Of a DNA stretch of 64,000 nt, positions 33,801 through 46,545 are shown piece after piece; within the stretch, counting starts at the first letter, position 1; the number at the start of each line of letters is the position of its first letter. This DNA comes from Larix kaempferi (Eukaryota; Streptophyta; Pinopsida; Pinales; Pinaceae). The translations under genes and the position numbers were made by a program. Under the pieces are notes generated by a model. It searched no databases and had not been told where the DNA came from. It was given only the letters and a program-made list of their open reading frames with translations. Location: the NCBI GenBank assembly GCA_027924585.1, contig BSBM01001387.1, forward strand, positions 2,014,316 to 2,078,315, written 5' to 3'.

Positions 33801-34617
33801 CAGCAGAGCACTAAGTAAAAATTCAGTTTGTCGAATTGAATCCGTTGAGCTATGCTCAGGATCTCTAATTGTGTAAAAGTCGTATTCTGCTAGGGTTACA
33901 TTCTTTTCTATTATTTGCACAAGTTTTACCCTTCTTTTAATTTATTTTTATGTATAAACTTAAGAGTTAGATTTCAAAGCTGCGCTAGGGTTTCACCCTT
34001 TTCTATTATTTGCACAAGTTTTACTTTTCTTTTAATTTATTTTTAAACTAATTACCTGAAGAAGAGAGTGAAATGCATAAATCCTGTAAATGCATACTCT
34101 TTTCAATTCTACCTTTTGCCCTTTTTACCCTGTAAAATTTAGTGACAGCAATCTTGTTTAAACAAAACAAAAAAAAAAAAAAATAGGCCATTTCAATAAT
34201 ATGCCTATGTTGTAACACTATTTACAAGGCTCTCCCCTTTGGCAGAAAATATACGAAAGTAATTTTCTTTTTCTCTTTTGCAAAAACTAGATACCTACAA
34301 TTTCCAGGATATATATATATATACTGTGTTAGAACTCCTTTGTTTATATGCCTTATTTACCAAAAAAAAAACTAATTATATCTTGGTTTTCTATGCGTGC
34401 AGGTAGTTAGTTTCCTGGTGCTTACAACTATTGGAAAGAAGGATTTTGTGTAACTTTCTCGGTGTGTGTTTTGCACATAATTTTTTTTTTGTTTTTGCTA
34501 AGTTCGGCAAGAGCTCGAATCTAGGTAACTAATTGAATTTTCTAGTGTAGATCCAATTTATTAGACTAGTTTTTTTTTTGTGAGTAGGCCCTTAAGGTCT
34601 GAGTTTCCGAGCCTGGA
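30839..34617 (-). other. Chromovirus leader of about 3.8 kb, no gene assigned
   Basis: This lies between the primer site and the Gag start. 30839-31480 is AT-rich with a TTAA microsatellite near 31262-31287. 31480-32640 is richer in GC and holds a 134-codon plus-strand open frame (31527-31931), antisense to the element, that I do not recognise. It also contains a run of more than 20 T near 32089-32110 and a 17-bp tandem duplication near 32192-32226. 32640-34600 is AT-rich, intron-like sequence with a duplicated segment of about 62 bp (33890-33951 and 33985-34046). Leaders of this length are unusual, and a captured host fragment is possible but not shown. Confidence 0.5.
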
Positions 34618-34629
34618 GCTCTGATACCA
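34618..34629 (-). other. Chromovirus primer-binding site (tRNA-iMet)
   Basis: The minus strand reads TGGTATCAGAGCTCC two bases after the 5' LTR end, the standard plant initiator-methionine primer site. Confidence 0.9.
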
Positions 34630-34631
34630 TC

Positions 34632-37352
34632 TGTAGTGCTCGGGCACTAAGTAAAAATTTCAGAGTAAATTTTCTACGTATTAACTTTATCAAGTGTATG
34701 GAAGTAAATTTCTAACAATTACTATGTGCCTAAATGATATTTAGTGTACTGTCGTGTTTTCCATCAACCTTACATTCGTAATTTAAAATAAACAAACATA
34801 TCATTATTTTCTTTTCAACAATCATGTTCCAGCATAAGAATATGTTTCACAACTTAGTAAATCAGTAAATAGCAAGTTATGCATGTTTACAGTAAGATTT
34901 AGCATAATAATCAAATAACATAAATAACAAGGAAATTACCTGATGCTGATGCTAACCGTAGGTTGTAGCAGGTTGTATAACCTCTTAGACAGCCAAACTG
35001 AAGTGTCCACCCTACCGACCAGCTATTATCTTGCTGGCCCTTGGAACTCAAAGGATTTCCAAGCCCCCGAGCCCACAATCTGATAATCCCGAGAGCAGTG
35101 TTTTCTTCTGTTCTCAAAACCTTTCTGTTCTCCAAACTTCTTTCTTCCCCAAACCAAAAAAAAACCTCTCCCAACCTTCAACCTTCTCCCCCTCTATATA
35201 CATGTCCATCCTCGAGAAGACCTTGGGCTTACTCCACCGCCCCAAACTCCCCCTCTCGAGCCCCTCCAACATTTACTCCTTTCCCTAGTTCATTCATCCA
35301 CGTCTCATTATAAAAATGTATAATTAATTACTCTCATGGAAAATTTATTTGGTTTTGGATTGACGGTCGTAAGTATTTATTACGGTGGGAATTATCACCC
35401 AAAGGTTATCCATTCGGGACAAGGTCTATTAATTACAAGTCTTTTCACTAAACCTTGTATTTATTGTTATTAAGGTATTTAATAAAATATTATATAAATA
35501 TTTGACCCCTTTCCACTTGGACATGGCGTGTCTTAAGGGTCTACCTTATCTGTCGAGATCACTTATCTTGAGATTTAAATTCTACGATTCATATTGAATA
35601 ATTAAATAGTAATAACCCATTTTCCGTCACATCACGTTCATTCCAAAATTGTTATCCTATTATGTCTAATTTTAGAAATGTAAAATAATCACATTCTAAT
35701 TATTCATTAATCAATATTTACATTTTATCTATTTTGCAATTGTTATGACATGGGTGTAATATTTAAAATAAATTTTAAGTAATAATATTAATTAAATCCC
35801 CATAAGGTAATAATAATGGTGAATTTAATAAAGATGTATTTTACATCATTTGTTTATCACATGAGTACCCTAACATCTATATAGTATCGTCGTTCTTCTA
35901 AACAAAGCACCCTTAAGTGCTTAAATAACCTTGCTAATTAATTAGACAGTACCATTACCTTATTTACAACAATTCTCAGACAACAATGTTAACTGATGAC
36001 ACTTGTCTCAATTGTATATCACAATGTTTACCAACGAGTAATGCATAGCTTAATTGACTTGTTTTACACATCTTAGATAACTTTATATCCATTATCTGAA
36101 TTCAGTCAATGCATGATTAACTTAATTACTTATGACAACTTATACATGTATTCAATATGTTAAGTGTTTGTATATCGATACTAGTGTACATGTGCAAGGT
36201 GTGCATGCGTGGCCAGCGTATGCACAGATCATAAATGTACTATAGACAAACCCCATCCCGCCTATGCATACCTACTAACTAATAGTAGTATTTACCCCCA
36301 TGTAGAAGAACAACATAATATATATAGTACAATTACTTCAACATTCTCAGTTATTTAACAGTTAGTTTTTTTCGATTTCACATCATTATCTTTATCTTTA
36401 CATTAGTTTAATCAATCATGTACAAGGAAGGGTGCCTACTACCACTAACTCGGAATCAAGGAATACTAAACCCCCAACAGTACTAACTAACACATCCTCC
36501 CATCATAACCTACGTCCAGCATCCTCCCTATCCTTCCTCTGCTAGTACAACAGTGGATGGTGGACTCACCGATCTAACCACATAGAACTTGAGAGCGATA
36601 GCGTCGGCTGAACATCGGACCTATCCTCCCCTAGCAGGCATCCGACCATCATCATCACAACAACATGGGGAGCGTGTCTCAGCACGGCCCTCCCATGACC
36701 TCGGGTTTCATCGAAACATAGGGTGGGAAACACATCCATCCCTCTCAACATACTAGGCCTATGCCCTTATCAACTCATACTTTACTGCTATCGGGATTAT
36801 CAGTTTGTGTTATCGTATCCTCATTTTGGCTGCTAAGGTTTGTTGTATGAACATGTTTTTCCTTTCCATTATATATTAGATCAAGTAACTGGCTATCCCA
36901 TAGCCCCTGTGTCCTGTAGGTTAGTATTTTGCAAAATACAAATTTATAGAAAGCATTTCCCATTGATCGCCAATTGATCCATGTTATCAAAAATCCTTTT
37001 ATTGCATGTTACCTTTTTAGCTCATCATAGATGCGTATGACATATAACACTTCAATAATTCATATAAGAAGATGGTATCCACGTACCGAATCATATATTT
37101 CACATTTCATCAATGAAAACATATAAACATATACTGTAATCGTAAAATAAAGAAATCATATGATAATCATGACATCATAACTGCATAACATAGTAACATC
37201 ATAATCATGGTGGAATCATAAGACAGAGTAACATCATATAATGAGGTCCAATATAGTTTACTCAGTCAAGCTGAGTTCAACAGAATATATAAGAAATAAA
37301 GTATGGTGTGTCTAACTAATAAATATGCCGAATCAAAAATATGGGCATTACA
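34632..37352 (-). repeat. Chromovirus 5' LTR (2,721 bp)
   Basis: It matches 23568-26287 except for about 30 substitutions and a one-base indel (poly-A near 35313). TAATT at 37353-37357 follows as the right target-site duplication. Confidence 0.95.
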
Positions 37353-38670
37353 TAATTGAAATTTGAGAATAGATTTGGATGTGTCATTGGTAGACAAGCG
37401 TGCACGCCAACTTTCATGACGTTCCGAGCTATTTTCTCCCCCTTTAAGCCAAACTCTAGCAAAAACACACAGTCGAATTCCGGGTTTGACCAACTTCTTG
37501 GAATTGAAAGTTAAAAATAGATTTGGATTTCCTATTGGTAGACAAGTACGAATGCCAACTTTCGTGACGTTCCAGGCTATTTTCTCCCCTTTAAGCCCAA
37601 GTCTAGCGAAAATGCACAGTCGAATTTCGGCTTGGACAAACTTCTCGGAATTGAAATTTGAGAATAGATTTGGATGTCTCATTGGTAGACAAGCGTGCAC
37701 GCCAACTTTCGTTACCGTCCGAGCTATTTTCTCACCCTTTAAGCCCAAGTTTAGTGAAAAGACACGGTCAAATTTCGGCTTTGACCAACTTCTCGAAATT
37801 GAAATTTGAGAAAATATTTGGATGTCCCATTGGTAGACAAGTGTGCACGCCAAGTTTCATGAAGTTTTGAGCTATTTTCTATCCCTTAGAGGCCAAGTAT
37901 AGAGAAAACGCACGGTCGAGTTTCAGCTTTGACCAACTTCTCAGAATTGAAATTTGATAATAGATTTAGATGTTCCATTGGTGGACAAGCATGCACGCCA
38001 ACTTTCGTGACGTTCCGAGCTATATGCGCCCCCTTTAAGTCAATGTCTAGCCAAAACGCACAATGGAGTTTCAGATTTGACCTACTTCTCGGAATTGAAA
38101 TTTGAGAATAGATTTGAATGGCCCATTGGTAGACAAGCACGCATGTGAACTTTCGCGACGTTTCGGACTATTTTCTCCCCTTTTAATCCCAAGTCTAGCG
38201 AAAACGCACGGTCGAGTTTCGGGTTTGACAAAATTCTCAAAATTGAAAATTAAGAATAGATTTGGATTTCCCATTGGTAGACAAGCACGCACACCAACTT
38301 TCGTGACGTTCCCGGCTACTTTCTCCCCTTTAAGCCCAAGTCTAGCGAAAACGCACAGTCGAGTTTCGGGTTTGACCAACTTCTCGAAATTGAAATTTGA
38401 TAATATTTTGGATTTCCCATTGGTAGACAAGTGTGCACACCAACTTCTGTGACCTCCCGAGCTATTTTCTCACCCTTTAAGCCCAAGTCTAGTGAAACCA
38501 GATGGTCGAGTTTCAGCTTTGACCAACTTCTTGGAACTGAGATTTGAGAATAGATTTCGATGTCCCATTGGTAGACAACCGTCCAGGTAGACTTTCGCGA
38601 TGTTCCGAACTATTTTCTCCCATTTCAAGCACAAGTCTAGCGAAAACACACGGTCGAGTATCAGGTTTGA

Positions 38671-41600
38671 CCAACTTCTCAGAATTGAAATTTGAGAATA
38701 GATTTCGACTTCCCATTAATAGACAAGTGCGCACACCAACTTTCGTGACGTTCCGAGCTATTTTCTCCCCCTTTAAGCCCACATCTAGCGAAAACGCACG
38801 ATCAAGTTTCGACTTTGCCCCACTTCTCGGAATTTAAAATTGAGCATAGATTTGGATGTCCCATTGGTAGACAAGTGAGCACACCAACTTTCGTTACGTT
38901 ACGAGCTATTTTCTCACCCTTTAATCCCAAGTTTAGCGAAAACACATGGTCAAGTTTCGGGTTTTACCAACTTCTCGAAATTGAAATTTGAGAATAGATT
39001 TGGATTTCCCATTGGTAGACATGCGGGCACGCCAACTTTGGTGACGTTACGGGCTATTTTCTCTCCCTTTAAGCCCAAGTTTAGCGTAAAAGCACAGTCG
39101 AATTTCGGGTTTGACCAACTTCTCATAAATGAAATTTGAGAATAGATTTGGATTTCCCATTGGTAGAAGAGCATGCACGCAACCTTTGGTGACGTTCCGA
39201 GCTATTTTCTCCCAGTTTAAGCCCAAGTCTAGCGAAAATGCAAGGTCGCGTTTCGGCTTTGACCTACTTCTCTGAATTGAAATTTGAGAATAAATTTGGA
39301 TGCCTCATTGGTAGACAAGCGCGTATGCCTACTCTCGTGATGTTCCGAGCTATTTTACCACCCTTTAAGCCCAAGTCTAGCGAAAACACACGTCGAGTTT
39401 TGACTTTGCCCGACTTCTCGGAATTGAAATTTGAGAATAGATTTGGATGTCTCATTGGTACACACGCGTGCACGCTTCCTTTCATGATGTTCCGAGCTAT
39501 TTTCACCCCCTTTAAGGCCAAGTCTAGCGAAAACGCAAGCTCGAGTTTCAGCTTTGACCAACTTCTCGGAATTGAAATTTGAGAATAGATTTAAAATTCC
39601 CATTGGTAGACAAGTGCGCACGCCAACTTTCATGACGTTCCGAGCTATTTTATCCCCCTTTAAGGCCAAGACTAGCGAAAACACACTGTCACGTTTCGTC
39701 TTTGACCAACTTCTCGGAATTAAAATTTCGTGAATAGATTTGGATTTCCCATTAGTAGACAAGCGCACATGCCAAGTTTCGTGACGTTCCGAGCTATTTT
39801 ATCCCCCTTATGTCCAAGTTTCTTTGGCCAACTTCTCGGAATTGAAATTTGAGAATAGATTTGGATGTCCTGTTGGCAGACAAGCGTGCATGCAAACTTT
39901 CGTGACGTTCCGAGCTACATATGCCCCCTTTAAGTCCATGTCTAGTGAAAACGCACAGTCGAGTTCCGAGTTTGACCAACTTCTCGGAATTTAAGTTTGA
40001 AAATAGATTTGGATTTACCATTGGTAGACAAGCGCGCACGTCAATTTTCGTGACGTTCTGAGCTATTTTCTCCCCCTTTAAGCCCATGCGTACCGAAAAC
40101 ACACGGTCGAGTTTCGACGTTGACCCGCTTCTCGGAATTGAAAATTGAGCTTAGATTTGGATGTCCCATTGGTAGAAAAAAGCGCACACCAACTTTTGTT
40201 ACATCACCATCTATTTTTTGACCCTTTAAGCCCAAGTCTAGCGAGAACACACGGTCGAGTTTCGGCTTTGACCAACTTCTCGGAATTGAAATTTGAGAAT
40301 AATTTTAGATGCCCTATTGATGTGCATATGCCTACTTTTGTGATGTTCCAAGCTATTTTGTTAAGCCCAAATCTAGTGAAACACACACAGTCGAGTTTCG
40401 ACTTTGACCCACTTCTCGAAATTGAAAATTGAGCATAGATTTGGATGTCCCATGCGTAGACAAGCGTGCACACCAACTTTTGTTACGTTACCAGCTATTT
40501 TTTGACCCTTTAAGTCCAAGTCTAGCGAAAACACATGGTCGAGTTTCGGGTTTGACCAACTTCTTGGAATTGAAATTTGAGAATAGATTTGGATATCCCA
40601 TTGGTAGACAAGCACGCACGCCAATTTTCATGATGTTCCAAGCTATTTTCTCCCGCTTTAAGCCCAAGTCTAGCGAAAATGCACGGTGGCGTTCTGGATT
40701 TGACCTACTTCTCGGAATTGGAATTTGAGAATAAATTTGGATGCCCCATTGGTAGACAAGCGCGTATGCCTACTTTCGTGATGTTTCAAGTTATTTTCTC
40801 ACCCTTTAAGCCCAAGTCTAGCGAAAACGCACAGTCGAGTTTTAACTTTTACCAACTTCTCAGAATTGAAATTTGAGAATAGACTTGGATGTCTCATTGG
40901 TACACAAGCGTGCATACCAACTTTCATGACATTTCGAGCTATTTTCTCCCCCTTTAAGGACAAGTCTAGCAAAAACGCATGGTCGAGTTTCAGCTTTGAC
41001 CAACTTCTCAGAATTGAAATTTGATAATAGATTTGGATGTTCCATTGGTACACAAGCATGCATGCAAACTTTCGTGATGTTCTGAGCTATATACGCCCCC
41101 TTTAATTCCATGTTTAGCGAAAACGCACGATGGAGTTTTGGGTTTGACCAACTTCTCGAAATTGAAATTTGAGAATAGATTTGGATTTCCCATTGGTAGA
41201 CATGCGGGCACGCCAATTTTTGTGACGTTCCAGGCTCTTTTCTCCCCCTTTAAGCCCAAGTCTAGCAAAATCAAACGGTCGAATTTTGGGTTTGACCAAC
41301 TTCTCAGAATTGAAATTTGAGAATAGATTTCGACTTCCCATTAATAGACAAGTGCGCACACCAACTTTCGTGACGTTCCGAGCTATTTTCTCCCCCTTTA
41401 AGCCCACATCTAGCGAAAACGCACGATCAAGTTTCGACTTTGCCCCACTTCTCGGAATTTAAAATTGAGCATAGATTTGGATGTCCCATTGGTAGACAAG
41501 TGAGCACACCAACTTTCGTTACGTTACGAGCTATTTTCTCACCCTTTAATCCCAAGTTTAGCGAAAACACATGGTCAAGTTTCGGGTTTTACCAACTTCT

Positions 41601-44600
41601 CGAAATTGAAATTTGAGAATAGATTTGGATTTCCCATTGGTAGACATGCGGGCACGCCAACTTTGGTGACGTTACGGGCTATTTTCTCTCCCTTTAAGCC
41701 CAAGTTTAGCGTAAAAGCACAGTCGAATTTCGGGTTTGACCAACTTCTCATAAATGAAATTTGAGAATAGATTTGGATTTCCCATTGGTAGAAGAGCATG
41801 CACGCAACCTTTGGTGACGTTCCGAGCTATTTTCTCCCAGTTTAAGCCCAAGTCTAGCGAAAATGCAAGGTCGCGTTTCGGCTTTGACCTACTTCTCTGA
41901 ATTGAAATTTGAGAATAAATTTGGATGCCTCATTGGTAGACAAGCGCGTATGCCTACTCTCGTGATGTTCCGAGCTATTTTACCACCCTTTAAGCCCAAG
42001 TCTAGCGAAAACACACGTCGAGTTTTGACTTTGCCCGACTTCTCGGAATTGAAATTTGAGAATAGATTTGGATGTCTCATTGGTACACACGCGTGCACGC
42101 TTCCTTTCATGATGTTCCGAGCTATTTTCACCCCCTTTAAGGCCAAGTCTAGCGAAAACGCAAGCTCGAGTTTCAGCTTTGACCAACTTCTCGGAATTGA
42201 AATTTGAGAATAGATTTAAAATTCCCATTGGTAGACAAGTGCGCACGCCAACTTTCATGACGTTCCGAGCTATTTTATCCCCCTTTAAGGCCAAGACTAG
42301 CGAAAACACACTGTCACGTTTCGTCTTTGACCAACTTCTCGGAATTAAAATTTCGTGAATAGATTTGGATTTCCCATTAGTAGACAAGCGCACATGCCAA
42401 GTTTCGTGACGTTCCGAGCTATTTTATCCCCCTTATGTCCAAGTTTCTTTGGCCAACTTCTCGGAATTGAAATTTGAGAATAGATTTGGATGTCCTGTTG
42501 GCAGACAAGCGTGCATGCAAACTTTCGTGACGTTCCGAGCTACATATGCCCCCTTTAAGTCCATGTCTAGTGAAAACGCACAGTCGAGTTCCGAGTTTGA
42601 CCAACTTCTCGGAATTTAAGTTTGAAAATAGATTTGGATTTACCATTGGTAGACAAGCGCGCACGTCAATTTTCGTGACGTTCTGAGCTATTTTCTCCCC
42701 CTTTAAGCCCATGCGTACCGAAAACACACGGTCGAGTTTCGACGTTGACCCGCTTCTCGGAATTGAAAATTGAGCTTAGATTTGGATGTCCCATTGGTAG
42801 AAAAAAGCGCACACCAACTTTTGTTACATCACCATCTATTTTTTGACCCTTTAAGCCCAAGTCTAGCGAGAACACACGGTCGAGTTTCGGCTTTGACCAA
42901 CTTCTCGGAATTGAAATTTGAGAATAATTTTAGATGCCCTATTGATGTGCATATGCCTACTTTTGTGATGTTCCAAGCTATTTTGTTAAGCCCAAATCTA
43001 GTGAAACACACACAGTCGAGTTTCGACTTTGACCCACTTCTCGAAATTGAAAATTGAGCATAGATTTGGATGTCCCATGCGTAGACAAGCGTGCACACCA
43101 ACTTTTGTTACGTTACCAGCTATTTTTTGACCCTTTAAGTCCAAGTCTAGCGAAAACACATGGTCGAGTTTCGGGTTTGACCAACTTCTTGGAATTGAAA
43201 TTTGAGAATAGATTTGGATATCCCATTGGTAGACAAGCACGCACGCCAATTTTCATGATGTTCCAAGCTATTTTCTCCCGCTTTAAGCCCAAGTCTAGCG
43301 AAAATGCACGGTGGCGTTCTGGATTTGACCTACTTCTCGGAATTGGAATTTGAGAATAAATTTGGATGCCCCATTGGTAGACAAGCGCGTATGCCTACTT
43401 TCGTGATGTTCCAAGTTATTTTCTCACCCTTTAAGCCCAAGTCTAGCGAAAACGCACAGTCGAGTTTTAACTTTTACCAACTTCTCAGAATTGAAATTTG
43501 AGAATAGACTTGGATGTCTCATTGGTACACAAGCGTGCATACCAACTTTCATGACGTTTCGAGCTATTTTCTCCCCCTTTAAGGACAAGTCTAGCAAAAA
43601 CGCATGGTCGAGTTTCAGCTTTGACCAACTTCTCAGAATTGAAATTTGATAATAGATTTGGATGTTCCATTGGTACACAAGCATGCATGCAAACTTTCGT
43701 GATGTTCTGAGCTATATACGCCCCCTTTAATTCCATGTTTAGCGAAAACGCACGATGGAGTTTTGGGTTTGACCAACTTCTCGAAATTGAAATTTGAGAA
43801 TAGATTTGGATTTCCCATTGGTAGACATGCGGGCACGCCAATTTTTGTGACGTTCCAGGCTCTTTTCTCCCCCTTTAAGCCCAAGTCTAGCAAAATCAAA
43901 CGGTCGAATTTTGGGTTTGACCAACTTCTCAGAATTGAAATTTGAGAATAGATTTCGACTTCCCATTAATAGACAAGTGCGCACACCAACTTTCGTGACG
44001 TTCCGAGCTATTTTCTCCCCCTTTAAGCCCACATCTAGCGAAAACGCACGATCAAGTTTCGACTTTGCCCCACTTCTCGGAATTTAAAATTGAGCATAGA
44101 TTTGGATGTCCCATTGGTAGACAAGTGAGCACACCAACTTTCGTTACGTTACGAGCTATTTTCTCACCCTTTAATCCCAAGTTTAGCGAAAACACATGGT
44201 CAAGTTTCGGGTTTTACCAACTTCTCGAAATTGAAATTTGAGAATAGATTTGGATTTCCCATTGGTAGACATGCGGGCACGCCAACTTTGGTGACGTTAC
44301 GGGCTATTTTCTCTCCCTTTAAGCCCAAGTTTAGCGTAAAAGCACAGTCGAATTTCGGGTTTGACCAACTTCTCATAAATGAAATTTGAGAATAGATTTG
44401 GATTTCCCATTGGTAGAAGAGCATGCACGCAACCTTTGGTGACGTTCCGAGCTATTTTCTCCCAGTTTAAGCCCAAGTCTAGCGAAAATGCAAGGTCGCG
44501 TTTCGGCTTTGACCTACTTCTCTGAATTGAAATTTGAGAATAAATTTGGATGCCTCATTGGTAGACAAGCGCGTATGCCTACTCTCGTGATGTTCCGAGC

Positions 44601-46545
44601 TATTTTACCACCCTTTAAGCCCAAGTCTAGCGAAAACACACGTCGAGTTTTGACTTTGCCCGACTTCTCGGAATTGAAATTTGAGAATAGATTTGGATGT
44701 CTCATTGGTACACACGCGTGCACGCTTCCTTTCATGATGTTCCGAGCTATTTTCACCCCCTTTAAGGCCAAGTCTAGCGAAAACGCAAGCTCGAGTTTCA
44801 GCTTTGACCAACTTCTCGGAATTGAAATTTGAGAATAGATTTAAAATTCCCATTGGTAGACAAGTGCGCACGCCAACTTTCATGACGTTCCGAGCTATTT
44901 TATCCCCCTTTAAGGCCAAGACTAGCGAAAACACACTGTCACGTTTCGTCTTTGACCAACTTCTCGGAATTAAAATTTCGTGAATAGATTTGGATTTCCC
45001 ATTAGTAGACAAGCGCACATGCCAAGTTTCGTGACGTTCCGAGCTATTTTATCCCCCTTATGTCCAAGTTTCTTTGGCCAACTTCTCGGAATTGAAATTT
45101 GAGAATAGATTTGGATGTCCTGTTGGCAGACAAGCGTGCATGCAAACTTTCGTGACGTTCCGAGCTACATATGCCCCCTTTAAGTCCATGTCTAGTGAAA
45201 ACGCACAGTCGAGTTCCGAGTTTGACCAACTTCTCGGAATTTAAGTTTGAAAATAGATTTGGATTTACCATTGGTAGACAAGCGCGCACGTCAATTTTCG
45301 TGACGTTCTGAGCTATTTTCTCCCCCTTTAAGCCCATGCGTACCGAAAACACACGGTCGAGTTTCGACGTTGACCCGCTTCTCGGAATTGAAAATTGAGC
45401 TTAGATTTGGATGTCCCATTGGTAGAAAAAAGCGCACACCAACTTTTGTTACATCACCATCTATTTTTTGACCCTTTAAGCCCAAGTCTAGCGAGAACAC
45501 ACGGTCGAGTTTCGGCTTTGACCAACTTCTCGGAATTGAAATTTGAGAATAATTTTAGATGCCCTATTGATGTGCATATGCCTACTTTTGTGATGTTCCA
45601 AGCTATTTTGTTAAGCCCAAATCTAGTGAAACACACACAGTCGAGTTTCGACTTTGACCCACTTCTCGAAATTGAAAATTGAGCATAGATTTGGATGTCC
45701 CATGCGTAGACAAGCGTGCACACCAACTTTTGTTACGTTACCAGCTATTTTTTGACCCTTTAAGTCCAAGTCTAGCGAAAACACATGGTCGAGTTTCGGG
45801 TTTGACCAACTTCTTGGAATTGAAATTTGAGAATAGATTTGGATATCCCATTGGTAGACAAGCACGCACGCCAATTTTCATGATGTTCCAAGCTATTTTC
45901 TCCCGCTTTAAGCCCAAGTCTAGCGAAAATGCACGGTGGCGTTCTGGATTTGACCTACTTCTCGGAATTGGAATTTGAGAATAAATTTGGATGCCCCATT
46001 GGTAGACAAGCGCGTATGCCTACTTTCGTGATGTTCCAAGTTATTTTCTCACCCTTTAAGCCCAAGTCTAGCGAAAACGCACAGTCGAGTTTTAACTTTT
46101 ACCAACTTCTCAGAATTGAAATTTGAGAATAGACTTGGATGTCTCATTGGTACACAAGCGTGCATACCAACTTTCATGACGTTTCGAGCTATTTTCTCCC
46201 CCTTTAAGGACAAGTCTAGCAAAAACGCATGGTCGAGTTTCAGCTTTGACCAACTTCTCAGAATTGAAATTTGATAATAGATTTGGATGTTCCATTGGTA
46301 CACAAGCATGCATGCAAACTTTCGTGATGTTCTGAGCTATATACGCCCCCTTTAATTCCATGTTTAGCGAAAACGCACGATGGAGTTTTGGGTTTGACCA
46401 ACTTCTCGAAATTGAAATTTGAGAATAGATTTGGATTTCCCATTGGTAGACATGCGGGCACGCCAATTTTTGTGACGTTCCAGGCTCTTTTCTCCCCCTT
46501 TAAGCCCAAGTCTAGCAAAATCAAACGGTCGAATTTTGGGTTTGA
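38671..46545. repeat. Higher-order repeat of 2,625 bp, three copies
   Basis: The copies are 38671-41295, 41296-43920 and 43921-46545, each about 18 monomers minus some 39 bp of small deletions. I noted two differences between copies 1 and 2 (40786 T against 43411 C; 40931 A against 43556 G), with copy 3 agreeing with copy 2 at both. I did not check every base. Sequence diverges abruptly on both sides. Confidence 0.9.

Larger units (their letters stand above)
23568..37352 (-). mobile_element. Tekay/Del-type Ty3 chromovirus, full length, coding region interrupted
   Basis: A complete LTR element of about 13.8 kb is inserted in the satellite. LTRs are 23568-26287 and 34632-37352; the primer-binding site, polypurine tract and TAATT duplication are all present. 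Order on the minus strand: 5' LTR, PBS, a leader of about 3.8 kb, Gag, protease, RT, RNase H, integrase, chromodomain, PPT, 3' LTR. Long LTRs and a C-terminal chromodomain point to the Tekay (Del) clade. By eye the two LTRs differ at about 30 positions, near 1%, so the insertion is young. Six stop codons interrupt an otherwise single frame, so this copy is not autonomous. Confidence 0.95.

Noticed and set aside
37266-37853. A 195-codon minus-strand frame spanning the chromovirus LTR end and satellite
   Set aside because: It crosses the element/satellite boundary and is made of satellite translation plus LTR end; no plausible gene.
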